Positions 43,813-53,659 of a DNA stretch of 64,000 nt are shown piece after piece. Below the pieces are notes generated by a model, which saw only the letters and a list, made by a program, of their open reading frames with translations, was not told the origin of the DNA and ran no database searches. The translations under genes were made by a program, and so were the position numbers. Source of the stretch: an uncultured Lachnospiraceae bacterium (GTDB lineage Bacteria; Bacillota; Clostridia; Lachnospirales; Lachnospiraceae); the NCBI GenBank assembly GCA_934320845.1, contig CAKRFU010000006.1, positions 1 through 64,000 on the forward strand, given 5' to 3'. Position 1 is the stretch's first letter. Every line of letters starts with the position of its first letter.

Positions 43813-45155
43813 AAAATATAAGAAAAGAAGTATTTTTGAACTGCATACCGGCGATGTTTTGTATGGTAATAAGCGGGCTTAATACTATAATAGACGGTCT
43901 GTTTATAGGAAAAAATATAGGTGAGGAGGGGCTTGCAGCAATAAATATTGCGTGGCCTGTTCCGGCGTTTATCATATCAAGCGGAATTGGAATAGGTGTC
44001 GGAAGCGGAATATTTTATGTTTCTTCACATGGGAAAAAACAGGAAAAAGAGGCAAAAGAATTTTTAAAAAATGCTTTTGTCTTTTTAGCGTGTATTGGCA
44101 TTTTATATGGTATTTTCTTTGAATTGACAGCACCATATCTTATGAAAATACTTGGCGCAAGTGGACGGGTGTATACTCTTGCAACAGAGTACACAAGGGT
44201 AATATCAGCGGCAGCAATTTTGCAATTGTTTGGTGCCGGACTTGTACCAATTGTAAGAAATCTGAATATGCCGATTCAGGCAATGGCGGCAACCATAAGC
44301 GGAGTGTGTTCAAATATAGTGTTTAATACAATATTTGTCTTTATTTTGCAAATGGGAATCAAAGGTGCAGCATTTGGAACAATACTCTCCCAGGTGATTA
44401 CAAGCATTATAGCGTTTGTGAGCATAATAAAATCAGGAGTATTAAAAAAATCGTATAATGTGCATGGTGTGACAGAAGCGGATGGTTATGCCAAACAGCC
44501 GGAAGCAGAAGATGCATGCAAAAAAAGTTCATTTATGTACATTAGAAAAATTATATTTGGAGGAATAGCTTCATTTGGAATATCGCTTCTTCCGACATGG
44601 GTGCTTGCACTTACAAATTATCAGTGCCTTTCATATGGAGGAAGTAAAACCGTGGCATGTTATGCGGTTATTTCATATCTGATCTTTCCGGCACAGAGTA
44701 TGCTTACGGGGATAGCAGACGGAGCACAGCCGCTTTTTAGTATGTGTGCCGTAAATAATAACATGAAAGAGAAAGAAGCACAGATAAAAGGTGTGGTCAC
44801 AAGACTTGTAATATTTACATCTGTAGTGATAACATTTTTGTTATTTGTTTTTGCACCGTCATTCCATAAGGTATTTTCTCTGAGTAGTGAAAATTATAAA
44901 GATTTTGTGGGAGGACTGCGCATTACGGGATTGTCATTGTTTTTTTACGGACTAAACAGGCTTGACATAACAATAATGAACGGCAGGAAGAAACACAGAA
45001 AGGCGGTAGTCATAATATATACGGAAGCGATTGTATATACACCGTTTTTTCTTTTTGTAATGCCGATGATTTGGGGGATAACAGGCATATGGATGGAACC
45101 GGTTGCAGCGGCAGTTTTGACGGAAATAATAGTTTTTGTATGGCGTGAGAGTTAA
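43809..45155 (+). CDS. MATE-family efflux transporter
   Basis: A 448-residue, 12-helix membrane protein of the MATE (multidrug and toxin extrusion) family, with NTIIDGLFIGKNIGEEGLAA near the N-terminus and the matching second-half element CYAVISYLIFPAQS. Such pumps export cationic drugs or metabolites with Na+ or H+. The start overlaps the preceding stop (ATGA), so it belongs to the ABC-CehA operon. Confidence 0.92.
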   Translation: MKNIRKEVFLNCIPAMFCMVISGLNTIIDGLFIGKNIGEEGLAAINIAWPVPAFIISSGIGIGVGSGIFYVSSHGKKQEKEAKEFLKNAFVFLACIGILYGIFFELTAPYLMKILGASGRVYTLATEYTRVISAAAILQLFGAGLVPIVRNLNMPIQAMAATISGVCSNIVFNTIFVFILQMGIKGAAFGTILSQVITSIIAFVSIIKSGVLKKSYNVHGVTEADGYAKQPEAEDACKKSSFMYIRKIIFGGIASFGISLLPTWVLALTNYQCLSYGGSKTVACYAVISYLIFPAQSMLTGIADGAQPLFSMCAVNNNMKEKEAQIKGVVTRLVIFTSVVITFLLFVFAPSFHKVFSLSSENYKDFVGGLRITGLSLFFYGLNRLDITIMNGRKKHRKAVVIIYTEAIVYTPFFLFVMPMIWGITGIWMEPVAAAVLTEIIVFVWRES

Positions 45156-45173
45156 GCCTTTCGGATTTTTTTC

Positions 45174-45202
45174 TTGCCTGATACAGTCTTTTTGCGTATA
45201 AT
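45174..45202 (+). promoter_or_regulatory. Promoter of the alanine symporter gene
   Basis: TTGCCT-17 bp-TATAAT in the short gap after the MATE gene. Confidence 0.55.
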
Positions 45203-45249
45203 TTAATTTGTGTGTAAAAAAGTTAAATTGTGTACAAAAGGAGAAAATC

Positions 45250-46665
45250 ATGTGGGATAATATTAACAAGATTTTGACAAATATTGATAACTTTGTCTGG
45301 GGAGTACCTCTTATGGTTATCATTTTGGCGGGAGGAATTTTGCTGACATTGCGTCTAAAAGGGCTGCAGCTTCGCAGACTTCCACTTGCCTTGAAGTGGA
45401 TGGTAAAAAATGAGGAGGGCGGAAAAGGAGAAATTTCAAGCTTTGCCGCACTTTGTACGGCACTTAGTGCGACAATAGGAACAGGAAATATAGTTGGTGT
45501 AGCTACGGCTGTCTGTGCCGGAGGTCCCGGAGCACTTTTTTGGATGGTTATTACGGCTTTCTTTGGAATGGCAACAAAATATTCAGAGGGATTTCTTGCG
45601 GTAAAATATCGTATTGTTGACAAAAAAAATCATAGTCTCGGAGGCCCATTCTATTATATAGAGCTTGGAATGGGAGAAAAATTTAAGTGGCTGGCAAAGA
45701 TATTTGCATTTTTCGGTGTCTGTGTAGGACTGTTCGGTATAGGAACATTTAGTCAGGTAAACGGAATTTCAAGTGCAATTCAGAATTTTTTTGACCCGGA
45801 CAAAGCACACACGGTATCGATTCCGGGTATAGGTACATATTCATGGACTGTGGTTATTGCTTCACTGATACTTGCTTTTTGTGTTGGAGCAGTTCTTATT
45901 GGAGGAATTAAGAGAATTGCAAGTGTAAGTCAGATAATAGTGCCGTTTATGGCAATAATATATTTTGTATTTGCTTTGACACTTGTTGTATGTAATATTA
46001 CAAAGATTCCGGAAGCAGTAGTTATCATTGTAAAAGCGGCATTTAATCCACAGGCGGTTGCAGGAGGTATTACGGGAAGTATGCTCGTTGCGATGCAGAA
46101 GGGTGTTGCCAGGGGAATTTTTTCTAATGAAGCGGGTCTTGGAAGTGCACCTATTGCAGCAGCGGCAGCACAGACGCATGAACCTGTAAGACAGGGTCTT
46201 GTAAGCATGACGGGAACATTTATTGACACTATTGTAATATGTACAATGACAGGTCTTTCAATTGTCCTTACGGGAGCATGGAAAGTTGACGGCCTTGAGG
46301 GTGTACAGGTTACAACATATGCCTTCAAAAACGGTTTACCGTTCCCAGCAGAATTATCAGCATTTATATTGATGTTGTGTCTTGTATTTTTCGCATTTAC
46401 GACAATACTTGGCTGGGATTATTACAGTGAGCGCTGCCTTGAGTACCTTACAGGCGGAAATATGAAGAAAGTAAAAGTGTTCAGATGGATATATATACTT
46501 GCAGTCTTTATCGGACCTTACATGACAGTAAGTGCAGTATGGGTAATAGCAGATATATTTAACGGACTTATGGCACTGCCTAATATGATAGCATTATTTG
46601 CGTTAAGCGGAGTAGTTGTAAAAGAGACAAGAGAATTTTTCAAGGCGAACAAACACTTAGAATAA
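45250..46665 (+). CDS. Sodium:alanine symporter (AGCS family)
   Basis: A 471-residue, about 11-helix transporter that imports alanine or glycine with Na+. Landmarks are the GTGNIVGVATA helix, the KYSEGFLAVKYR region and the FSNEAGLGSAPIAAAAAQT signature. ATG 45250 with AAAGGAG gives the usual N-terminus. It is a single-gene unit with its own promoter. Confidence 0.94.
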   Translation: MWDNINKILTNIDNFVWGVPLMVIILAGGILLTLRLKGLQLRRLPLALKWMVKNEEGGKGEISSFAALCTALSATIGTGNIVGVATAVCAGGPGALFWMVITAFFGMATKYSEGFLAVKYRIVDKKNHSLGGPFYYIELGMGEKFKWLAKIFAFFGVCVGLFGIGTFSQVNGISSAIQNFFDPDKAHTVSIPGIGTYSWTVVIASLILAFCVGAVLIGGIKRIASVSQIIVPFMAIIYFVFALTLVVCNITKIPEAVVIIVKAAFNPQAVAGGITGSMLVAMQKGVARGIFSNEAGLGSAPIAAAAAQTHEPVRQGLVSMTGTFIDTIVICTMTGLSIVLTGAWKVDGLEGVQVTTYAFKNGLPFPAELSAFILMLCLVFFAFTTILGWDYYSERCLEYLTGGNMKKVKVFRWIYILAVFIGPYMTVSAVWVIADIFNGLMALPNMIALFALSGVVVKETREFFKANKHLE

Positions 46666-46761
46666 TTTGAGGCAGATATTTTTTGAACAAATTTGAGCAT
46701 TTAGTGTGATTTCAGAACTGTTTAAACGGTGCTTGATAAAAGCAGTCAAATTTAGTAAACT

Positions 46762-46794
46762 ATATTATGATGTAAAGGTCAAACATCATAATAT
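46762..46794. promoter_or_regulatory. Perfect inverted repeat upstream of cysS
   Basis: ATATTATGATG-11 bases-CATCATAATAT, thirty bases before the cysS start. No T-box sequence is present in the gap. It may be an operator or a leader hairpin. Confidence 0.45.
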
Positions 46795-46823
46795 GATAAT
46801 AATAATTGAATGGAGGTCTATAG

Positions 46824-48230
46824 GTGAGAGACATCAATATTTATAATACATTAACAAAAAAGGTTGATAAGTTCGTGCCAAATGAGCCGGGAAAGATAAA
46901 AATGTATACATGTGGTCCTACTGTATATCATTTTGCTCATATTGGAAATCTGAGAAGTTACATTGAGGAAGATATACTTGAAAAATATCTCCGCTATGCA
47001 GGATACGATGTAAAAAGGGTTATGAATATTACTGATGTAGGTCATCTTACAAGTGACGCTGACAGCGGTGAGGATAAGATGCTTAAAGGTGCCAAGAGAG
47101 AGCACAAGACAGTTATGGAAATTGCAAAGTTTTACAAGGACGCTTTTTTCAGTGATTGTGAAAAGTTAAACATAAAGACACCTGATGTTGTTGAACCGGC
47201 AACAAATTGTATTCCGGAGTTCATCCATATGATAGAGGTTCTTTTAGAAAAGGGTTATGCTTATGTGGCAGGCGGAAATGTATATTTTGACACATCTAAG
47301 CTTAAAGAATACTATGTATTGTCAAATCAGAATGAGGAAGAACTTCAGGTAGGTGTTCGCGATGATGTTGAAGAGGACGACAACAAGAAAAATAAGACTG
47401 ATTTTGTACTTTGGTTTACAAAATCAAAGTTTGATTCACAGGAATTAAAGTGGGAAAGCCCATGGGGTGTTGGTTATCCGGGATGGCATATAGAGTGTTC
47501 ATGCATAAGTATGAAACATCTCGGTGAACAGCTCGACATACATTGCGGCGGTGTAGATAATATTTTCCCGCATCACACAAATGAGATAGCACAGAGTGAA
47601 GCATATACAGGTCACAAGTGGTGTAATTACTGGTTCCATGTACAGCACTTGAATGATAAGACAGGAAAAATGAGCAAATCAAAAGGCGAGTTTTTAACTG
47701 TATCTTTATTGGAAGAAAAAGGTTATAATCCGCTTGTTTACAGAATGTTCTGTCTCCAGTCTCATTACCGTAAGCCGCTTTTATTCAGTTACGATGTGAT
47801 GGACAATGTAAAGACTGCGTATGAAAAGCTTGTCAAAAAAACAGCTTCTCTTTCTAAGAAAGGTGATGTTGACAGGAATGTTTTTGAGAACTATCAGGAT
47901 AAATTTGCACAGGCAATGGGAAATGACTTGAATACTTCACAGGCAATTACTGTTCTCTATGATGTATTAAAAGCAGATACAAATGATGCTACAAAGAGAG
48001 CTTTAGTAGAAGATTTTGATAAGGTGCTCTCACTTGATTTATTAAAAGAGCAGGAGACAAAGGCTGCCGATGATGAAATTAAAGTTATGGTGGAAGATAT
48101 GATAGCAAAGAGAAATGAGGCACGTAAAGCTAAGGATTTTGCTAAGGCAGATGCCATAAGAGATGAACTTCTTTCAAAAGGAGTTGAAATAAAAGATACA
48201 AGAGAAGGAACAGTTTGGAAACTTATTTAG
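46824..48230 (+). CDS. cysS: Cysteinyl-tRNA synthetase
   Basis: A 468-residue class I synthetase charging tRNA-Cys. HIGN at 39-42 is the HIGH motif, KMSKS at 282-286 the second; the zinc site is formed by Cys30 in TCGPT plus the GWHIECS region and HTNE. A GTG start follows GGAGGTC. Length and motifs are standard. Confidence 0.97.
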   Translation: MRDINIYNTLTKKVDKFVPNEPGKIKMYTCGPTVYHFAHIGNLRSYIEEDILEKYLRYAGYDVKRVMNITDVGHLTSDADSGEDKMLKGAKREHKTVMEIAKFYKDAFFSDCEKLNIKTPDVVEPATNCIPEFIHMIEVLLEKGYAYVAGGNVYFDTSKLKEYYVLSNQNEEELQVGVRDDVEEDDNKKNKTDFVLWFTKSKFDSQELKWESPWGVGYPGWHIECSCISMKHLGEQLDIHCGGVDNIFPHHTNEIAQSEAYTGHKWCNYWFHVQHLNDKTGKMSKSKGEFLTVSLLEEKGYNPLVYRMFCLQSHYRKPLLFSYDVMDNVKTAYEKLVKKTASLSKKGDVDRNVFENYQDKFAQAMGNDLNTSQAITVLYDVLKADTNDATKRALVEDFDKVLSLDLLKEQETKAADDEIKVMVEDMIAKRNEARKAKDFAKADAIRDELLSKGVEIKDTREGTVWKLI

Positions 48231-48244
48231 CGAAAATTAAAATT

Positions 48245-48278
48245 AAAAAGCAGCGGGGATTTTGTCCTGCTGCTTTTA
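48245..48278 (+). terminator. Terminator after cysS
   Basis: AAAGCAGCGGGGA pairs with TCCTGCTGCTTTT, with a short T tail. The next gene starts 30 bases on. Confidence 0.72.
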
Positions 48279-48307
48279 TGGCATATAAGATTGAAATGGG
48301 GACAGCT

Positions 48308-49282
48308 ATGAAATTAAAGAAAATATTTGTTTTAGGTTTGGCACTGTGTATAAGTATATGCATGATGAGTGGCTGTAAGAAAAAGAATGAAAAAAAAGAA
48401 GTGCAGACTTCAGGAAAACTGAATGTTGTTACAACTATTTATCCGTATTATGATTTTGTAAAAAATATTGCAGGTGATAAAGTAAATCTTTCGCTGATAA
48501 CTCCTGCAGGAGAGGACATGCATTCATTTAAGCCTGATTCGACCACAATGTCTGAGGTATTAAAAGCAGACGTACTTGTCTATAATGGTGGAGAGTCAGA
48601 AAAATGGATTGACGATTTGTTTAATGTCAAAAAGGATGAGGCAAAAAATATAAAGAAAATATCAATGCTGGAAAATGCATCGGAGATATTAAGTGTATTA
48701 AATGAGCAGGATGAAAGTAAAGATGATAGTGTCACAGCGTCTGCTGATTCTGGTAATTATGATGAACATTTGTGGACTGCACCTTTATGTGCCGAAAAAA
48801 TAGTAAATATCATAAAAGATAAATTATCGGAGTATGACAAGAAAAATGCAGAATATTACGGAAACAATGCCGATGAATACAATAAAAAACTGGAACAGTT
48901 AGATTATGAATTTAGGGAAGTCGTTGAAAACGGAAATACAAAGCATGTTGTATTTGCTGACAGATTTTCTTTAAAATATCTTTTTGATGAAATAGGTCTT
49001 GTATATAGCGCCGCATATCCGGTATGTGCTGAGTATCAGGCACCGAAGAAGCAGACTGTATTATATTTAGAGAAAAGAATACGAGAAGAAAAACTTCCTG
49101 TTATATTTAAAAATGAGATTACAAACTCAGGTATAGCAGAGAAAATAGCAAAAAAAACAGGTGCAGATGTAGAGGTATTTAATACATGTCATACAGTTAC
49201 ACAGAAACAGTTTGAAGAAGGTGTTTCATATATAGAAATTATGAATTCTAATGTGGACAAACTGAAAAAAGCACTTGAATAA
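48308..49282 (+). CDS. Zinc-type ABC substrate-binding lipoprotein (ZnuA-like)
   Basis: A 324-residue lipoprotein; Cys23 follows MMSG in the lipobox. Cluster-9 metal-binding landmarks are VVTTIYPYYDFVKNIAGDKV, GEDMHSFKPD (His ligand), DEHLWTAP (second His), HVVFADRFS (third His) and the CEYQAPKK loop. These proteins bring Zn2+ or Mn2+ to an ABC importer. No permease or ATPase gene lies nearby. ATG 48308 is chosen to start at the signal peptide; an upstream reading overlaps cysS. Confidence 0.9.
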   Translation: MKLKKIFVLGLALCISICMMSGCKKKNEKKEVQTSGKLNVVTTIYPYYDFVKNIAGDKVNLSLITPAGEDMHSFKPDSTTMSEVLKADVLVYNGGESEKWIDDLFNVKKDEAKNIKKISMLENASEILSVLNEQDESKDDSVTASADSGNYDEHLWTAPLCAEKIVNIIKDKLSEYDKKNAEYYGNNADEYNKKLEQLDYEFREVVENGNTKHVVFADRFSLKYLFDEIGLVYSAAYPVCAEYQAPKKQTVLYLEKRIREEKLPVIFKNEITNSGIAEKIAKKTGADVEVFNTCHTVTQKQFEEGVSYIEIMNSNVDKLKKALE

Positions 49283-49296
49283 ATACGAGGTAATTT

Positions 49297-51000
49297 ATGA
49301 AAAAAAACAATGGCAGGTCGTGGCGTTTTATAGGGATGATTGTTTTGGTGACACTTGTTGTGTCAGTATTTACAGCGTTGATGGCAGGAATAATGTATGC
49401 TCAGAGTCAGACCAAGACAAAAGCTTTGCCGGTGAGATGGGAAGTGAAAAAATATACATCAGATGGCCATTTGGGAAACATTATAACAACAGACCTTACT
49501 AAAGCAAATTTTAAAAAGTCGGGAAAGGGAGTAAAAGTTGTAGCGACGGCAATAATACCTGACGGCAGCTCTGACGGAATAACATTGCAGATGTGTTTAA
49601 AGAGAACCGCTTATCAGGTGAAAATAAGCGGCGGAAGGTATTATACATATGCGATAAGGAGATATATAGGAAGAAAATCAATTGGGAACGGATACCATTT
49701 TATACATATAACACAAAAAGATTACGGTGAGAGAATTAAGATTGTATTTAGGACAAATGGTACTGATTCATATAATAATATTAAACAGGTACAGTTTTAT
49801 GACGGGGCAGACATGTCAGTTAATCTCGCTTCGAGAAATTTTGTACTTATATTATTGTGCAATTTTTTGATAGTATTCGGTCTGATATTGGTGGTATTAG
49901 GTGTAGTTTTGGTATTTAAAGAGAGAAGATATGCACAATTTCTTTATCTGGGCGTTTATTCATTTATGATGGGATTATATGTCATAAGCAGCAGATACCT
50001 GCTTCAGATTTTTAACGATGACCTTTTGACGGATACACTGATAGAATACTTTACATTGTTTTTACTTCCGGTGGCTATAGCATTGTTTTTGCTTGAAATA
50101 ACCGATAAAAACAGGAAGATTTACAGATGGTTTTTAAGAATATATGCATTTGTTGATTTTGTGGCAACTATAGTGGTTGCCGTTGCTTATAGGAATTATA
50201 ATCTTCATTTAAATCAGGTGTCGGGATATTACAGAAGATATATGGTATTGGGAGTCGTGGTTGTGTTGGTGGTGGAACTTAGAAATATGTTCAGACCTTC
50301 GTCAGACAAGCTTAAGGTATCAGGCTTTTTGGTACTTATTTTTTCAAATATTGTATCATTGTTAAGTTTTGTGATTTTTGGAGATACAAACGAAATTACA
50401 AATATATTGTCATATCTTATGCCTGTTGGAAACATATATCTTATTCTTGCACTATTATTTAGTTATCTGACAGAATATATGCGTATGTTTAAGGATGATG
50501 TGGAGAGAAACATACTTTTAAAGATGGCATATACAGATCCGATGACAAGTCTGTTTAACAGGGCAAAATCAATGGAGGAGTTTTCAAAACTTGATTCTGA
50601 AAAGAAACCATACTGTGTAGTATGGCTTGATTTAAATTACTTGAAAAGAACGAATGACAGATATGGTCATGAAGAGGGTGATCTTCTTCTTATCAACTTT
50701 GCGGATTTATTAAGAATGGCATTTGAAGGCATAGGTACTGCATGTCGTATGGGTGGTGACGAGTTCTGCGTTATTATAGCTAAATCAATGAATGACAGCA
50801 AAATAAAGAAAGGTGTAGAAAGGATGCTTTCGTTTATAGATGAAGATAACAAGGGAAAACACAAGTATTTTATGCAGGCATCATATGGAATAGCGGGAAG
50901 TGAAGAATTTGAGGAGCCTACTTCTGACAGGGTCTGTTCAATGGCAGATGAAAGAATGTACAGGATGAAAGCTGCGATGAAAGCGCAGAGAACAGATTAA
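49297..51000 (+). CDS. Membrane diguanylate cyclase (GGDEF)
   Basis: A 567-residue protein. One N-terminal helix, an extracytoplasmic domain of about 150 residues (beta-rich; like 7TMR-DISM sensory domains), then seven hydrophobic helices (about 185-390) and a GGDEF domain. The active site is intact (RMGGDEF, GGDEF at 486-490), with AYTDPMTSLFNR at its start. There is no RxxD inhibitory site five residues upstream. It makes c-di-GMP from GTP in response to a ligand outside the cell. CGAGG precedes the ATG. Confidence 0.9.
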   Translation: MKKNNGRSWRFIGMIVLVTLVVSVFTALMAGIMYAQSQTKTKALPVRWEVKKYTSDGHLGNIITTDLTKANFKKSGKGVKVVATAIIPDGSSDGITLQMCLKRTAYQVKISGGRYYTYAIRRYIGRKSIGNGYHFIHITQKDYGERIKIVFRTNGTDSYNNIKQVQFYDGADMSVNLASRNFVLILLCNFLIVFGLILVVLGVVLVFKERRYAQFLYLGVYSFMMGLYVISSRYLLQIFNDDLLTDTLIEYFTLFLLPVAIALFLLEITDKNRKIYRWFLRIYAFVDFVATIVVAVAYRNYNLHLNQVSGYYRRYMVLGVVVVLVVELRNMFRPSSDKLKVSGFLVLIFSNIVSLLSFVIFGDTNEITNILSYLMPVGNIYLILALLFSYLTEYMRMFKDDVERNILLKMAYTDPMTSLFNRAKSMEEFSKLDSEKKPYCVVWLDLNYLKRTNDRYGHEEGDLLLINFADLLRMAFEGIGTACRMGGDEFCVIIAKSMNDSKIKKGVERMLSFIDEDNKGKHKYFMQASYGIAGSEEFEEPTSDRVCSMADERMYRMKAAMKAQRTD

Positions 51001-51064
51001 AAAAGAAACGGTGTCAGTAATGTTTATGTTATCAAAATAGTGTTAAAATTCGCACTAATAATTA

Positions 51065-51093
51065 TAGACGAAGCCAAAATATGTTTATATAAT
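51065..51093 (+). promoter_or_regulatory. Promoter of the alpha-xylosidase gene
   Basis: TAGACG-17 bp-TATAAT about 90 bases before the ATG. The -10 is consensus, the -35 partial. AGTG-10-CACT flanks its upstream side at 51038-51055. Confidence 0.45.
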
Positions 51094-51184
51094 GTAATCA
51101 AGTTAATTAAATGAGAAAACATTTTATGGCATGCATTATGATGTGTATTGTATGTATTGCCGTTTTAAAGAAAGGAGATTTCTA

Positions 51185-53548
51185 ATGAAAGTAGCAGACG
51201 GATTTTGGTTAAGCAAAAAAGGTTATAATGTAAACTATGCTTCACAGGCATACAAAGTTGAAACTACAGAAAATTCTATTAAGGTTCTTGCAACACCTTA
51301 TACGGTTATGAACAGAGGTATGACTCTCGGCGGACCAAACCTTGAGATTACATACAGCTCTGCTTCTGAGAATATCATTAAAGTTCATATTGACCATTAC
51401 AGAGGAGGACTTGACAACATTCCTCGTTATGAACTCAATGAGGATACAGGTTACACTCCTGTTATCGAGAGAACAGAAGATAAGGTTACACTTACTTCAG
51501 GAGATACAAGAGTCGAGATAAAGATTGGTGATGACTGGGAGGTTCAGTTCTATTATAAAGACAGACATCTTACAGGAGGTGCATGGAGAGCAACTTCTAT
51601 CATTTCTGAGAGCCAGTTCACAGCAAATGCACGCATGAATCTTCAGGAAGATGATGAATTTTTCAATTACCCGCAGGATGCACATACAACATATCTCAGA
51701 GAGCAGTTAAAGACAGATATAGGTGAGTGTATTTATGGATTTGGTGAGAAATTCACACCATTTGTAAAGAATGGCCAGACTGTTGAAACATGGAACTGCG
51801 ATGGTGGTACATGCTCAGACCAGAGTTACAAAACAGTACCTTTCTATATTTCATCAAAGAGCTACGGTGTGTTTGTAAACAGCTCAGATAAAGTTTCATT
51901 TGAAGTAAACTCAGATACTGTATCAAAAGTTACATTTACAGTACCTGGTGAGGAACTTGAATATTTCATTATTGGTGGAGAAAACCTTGAGCATGTTCTT
52001 GAAAACTACACAACACTTACTGGAAAGCCTGCACTTCCACCAGCATATACATTTGGTTTATGGCTTTCAACATCATTCACAACAAGTTATGATGAGAAAA
52101 CAGTTATGAGCTTTATCGACGGAATGAAAGAGCGTAAGATTCCTCTTCAGGTATTCCACTTTGACTGTTTCTGGATGAAAGAATATGAGTGGTGTAACTT
52201 TGAGTGGGATAAGGACATGTTCCCAGACCCTAAGGGACTCTTGGATAAGCTCCACAATGAAAAAGGTCTTGAGGTTTGTGTATGGATTAACTCATATATT
52301 GGACAGCAGTCAAAACTTTTTGATATTGGAAAAGAAAAGGGATACTTTATCAAAAATCTTGACGGAAGCGTATTCCAGTCAGATATGTGGCAGCCTGGTA
52401 TGGCTATTGTCGATTTCACAAATCCTGAAGCATGCGAGTGGTTCAAGGGATTACTTAAGAAACTCTTTGAAATGGGCGTAAACAATATCAAGACAGATTT
52501 TGGTGAGAGAATACCTACAAAGTGCAAATATTATAATGGCATGGATCCTATCAAGATGCACAATTATTATACATATCTTTACAATAAGTGTGTATTTGAA
52601 GCACTTGAGGATTACTTTGGAAAAGACAAGGCTTGTCTCTTTGCAAGAAGTGCAACAGTAGGCGGCCAGAAATTCCCTGTACATTGGGGTGGTGACTGCT
52701 ATGCAGAATACTCAGCTATGTCAGAGACTCTTCGTGGCGGACTTTCACTTTGCTCATCAGGATTTGGATTCTTCTCACATGATATGGGTGGATTTGAAGC
52801 TACTGCACCTGCCGATGTTTATAAGAGATGGTGTGCATTCGGACTTCTCTCTACACATAGCCGTTTACATGGTTCAACATCTTACAGAGTACCTTGGGTT
52901 TATGATGAAGATGGTGATACAGAAGCATGTGACGTACTTCGTCATTACACAGTACTTAAAGGAAAACTTATGCCTTACCTTTGGGCTCAGGCAAATAAGA
53001 CACATAATGTCGGTGTTCCTATGATGCGTTCAATGATAGTAGCATTCTCTGATGATACAGCATGTAAGTATCTTGACCAGCAGTATATGCTCGGTGACAA
53101 CCTCTGCATCGTACCTGTTATGAATGAAGAAGGAATAGCAGAGTTTTATGTACCTGACTGTGGAACATGGACAGACATCCAGAGTGGCGAGACATACGAA
53201 GGTGGCAAATATTACAAGAGACAGTGTGATTACTTACAGACACCTATTCTTGCACGTCCAAACAGCATTGTAACATATGGTAACTTTGATGCGGAAGATA
53301 AGATGACAGTAGTATATGATTATCTTGAGAAAGCAGATGCAGTTATCTATGGTCTTGAAGACGGCAAGACTGCTACAGCAACAATTTATGACAGCGAGTC
53401 AAATAAGCTTACAGATATCAAGGCAGAGCGCAAAGGCAATGTTATAACAGTTTCTTATGATGCTACAGACAAGACATTCAATGTTACAGCAGAAGGAAAG
53501 ACTGTAAGTGCACAGGCTGGAACAACAAGTGTTGAAATTACATTGTAA
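51185..53548 (+). CDS. yicI: Alpha-xylosidase, GH31 (YicI-like)
   Basis: A 787-residue glycoside hydrolase that releases xylose from the non-reducing end of xyloglucan oligosaccharides. Nucleophile Asp438 in KTDFGERIP and acid/base Asp504 in HWGGDCYA lie 22 residues beyond those I recall for E. coli YicI, to which the sequence is closely similar (LFARSATVGGQKFPVHW, LSTHSRLHGSTSYRVPW). The start has AAAGGAG upstream. No secretion signal, so oligosaccharides must be imported. The gene uses more C/G-ending codons than its neighbours, as expected for a highly expressed enzyme. Confidence 0.95.
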   Translation: MKVADGFWLSKKGYNVNYASQAYKVETTENSIKVLATPYTVMNRGMTLGGPNLEITYSSASENIIKVHIDHYRGGLDNIPRYELNEDTGYTPVIERTEDKVTLTSGDTRVEIKIGDDWEVQFYYKDRHLTGGAWRATSIISESQFTANARMNLQEDDEFFNYPQDAHTTYLREQLKTDIGECIYGFGEKFTPFVKNGQTVETWNCDGGTCSDQSYKTVPFYISSKSYGVFVNSSDKVSFEVNSDTVSKVTFTVPGEELEYFIIGGENLEHVLENYTTLTGKPALPPAYTFGLWLSTSFTTSYDEKTVMSFIDGMKERKIPLQVFHFDCFWMKEYEWCNFEWDKDMFPDPKGLLDKLHNEKGLEVCVWINSYIGQQSKLFDIGKEKGYFIKNLDGSVFQSDMWQPGMAIVDFTNPEACEWFKGLLKKLFEMGVNNIKTDFGERIPTKCKYYNGMDPIKMHNYYTYLYNKCVFEALEDYFGKDKACLFARSATVGGQKFPVHWGGDCYAEYSAMSETLRGGLSLCSSGFGFFSHDMGGFEATAPADVYKRWCAFGLLSTHSRLHGSTSYRVPWVYDEDGDTEACDVLRHYTVLKGKLMPYLWAQANKTHNVGVPMMRSMIVAFSDDTACKYLDQQYMLGDNLCIVPVMNEEGIAEFYVPDCGTWTDIQSGETYEGGKYYKRQCDYLQTPILARPNSIVTYGNFDAEDKMTVVYDYLEKADAVIYGLEDGKTATATIYDSESNKLTDIKAERKGNVITVSYDATDKTFNVTAEGKTVSAQAGTTSVEITL

Positions 53549-53611
53549 TTTGTAATTGTTGTGTCTGACAATTTGATGTCATGTTAAATTAATATAAATA
53601 CTTTAAAAAAT

Positions 53612-53659
53612 AAAGGTTGTATCGTTTTTATTAAAATACGGTACAACCTTTGTTTTTTT
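53612..53659. terminator. Bidirectional terminator after yicI and the histidine kinase
   Basis: AAAGGTTGTATCGT pairs with ACGGTACAACCTTT, with TTTTTTT on the right and an ATTTTTT run on the left strand. It separates convergent genes. Confidence 0.85.

Noticed and set aside
46666..46823. T-box leader for cysS
   Set aside because: No T-box consensus (AAGGGTGG-like) or specifier stem is visible.
52147..52527. Antisense frame in the alpha-xylosidase gene
   Set aside because: The sense frame carries catalytic motifs; this is a shadow.
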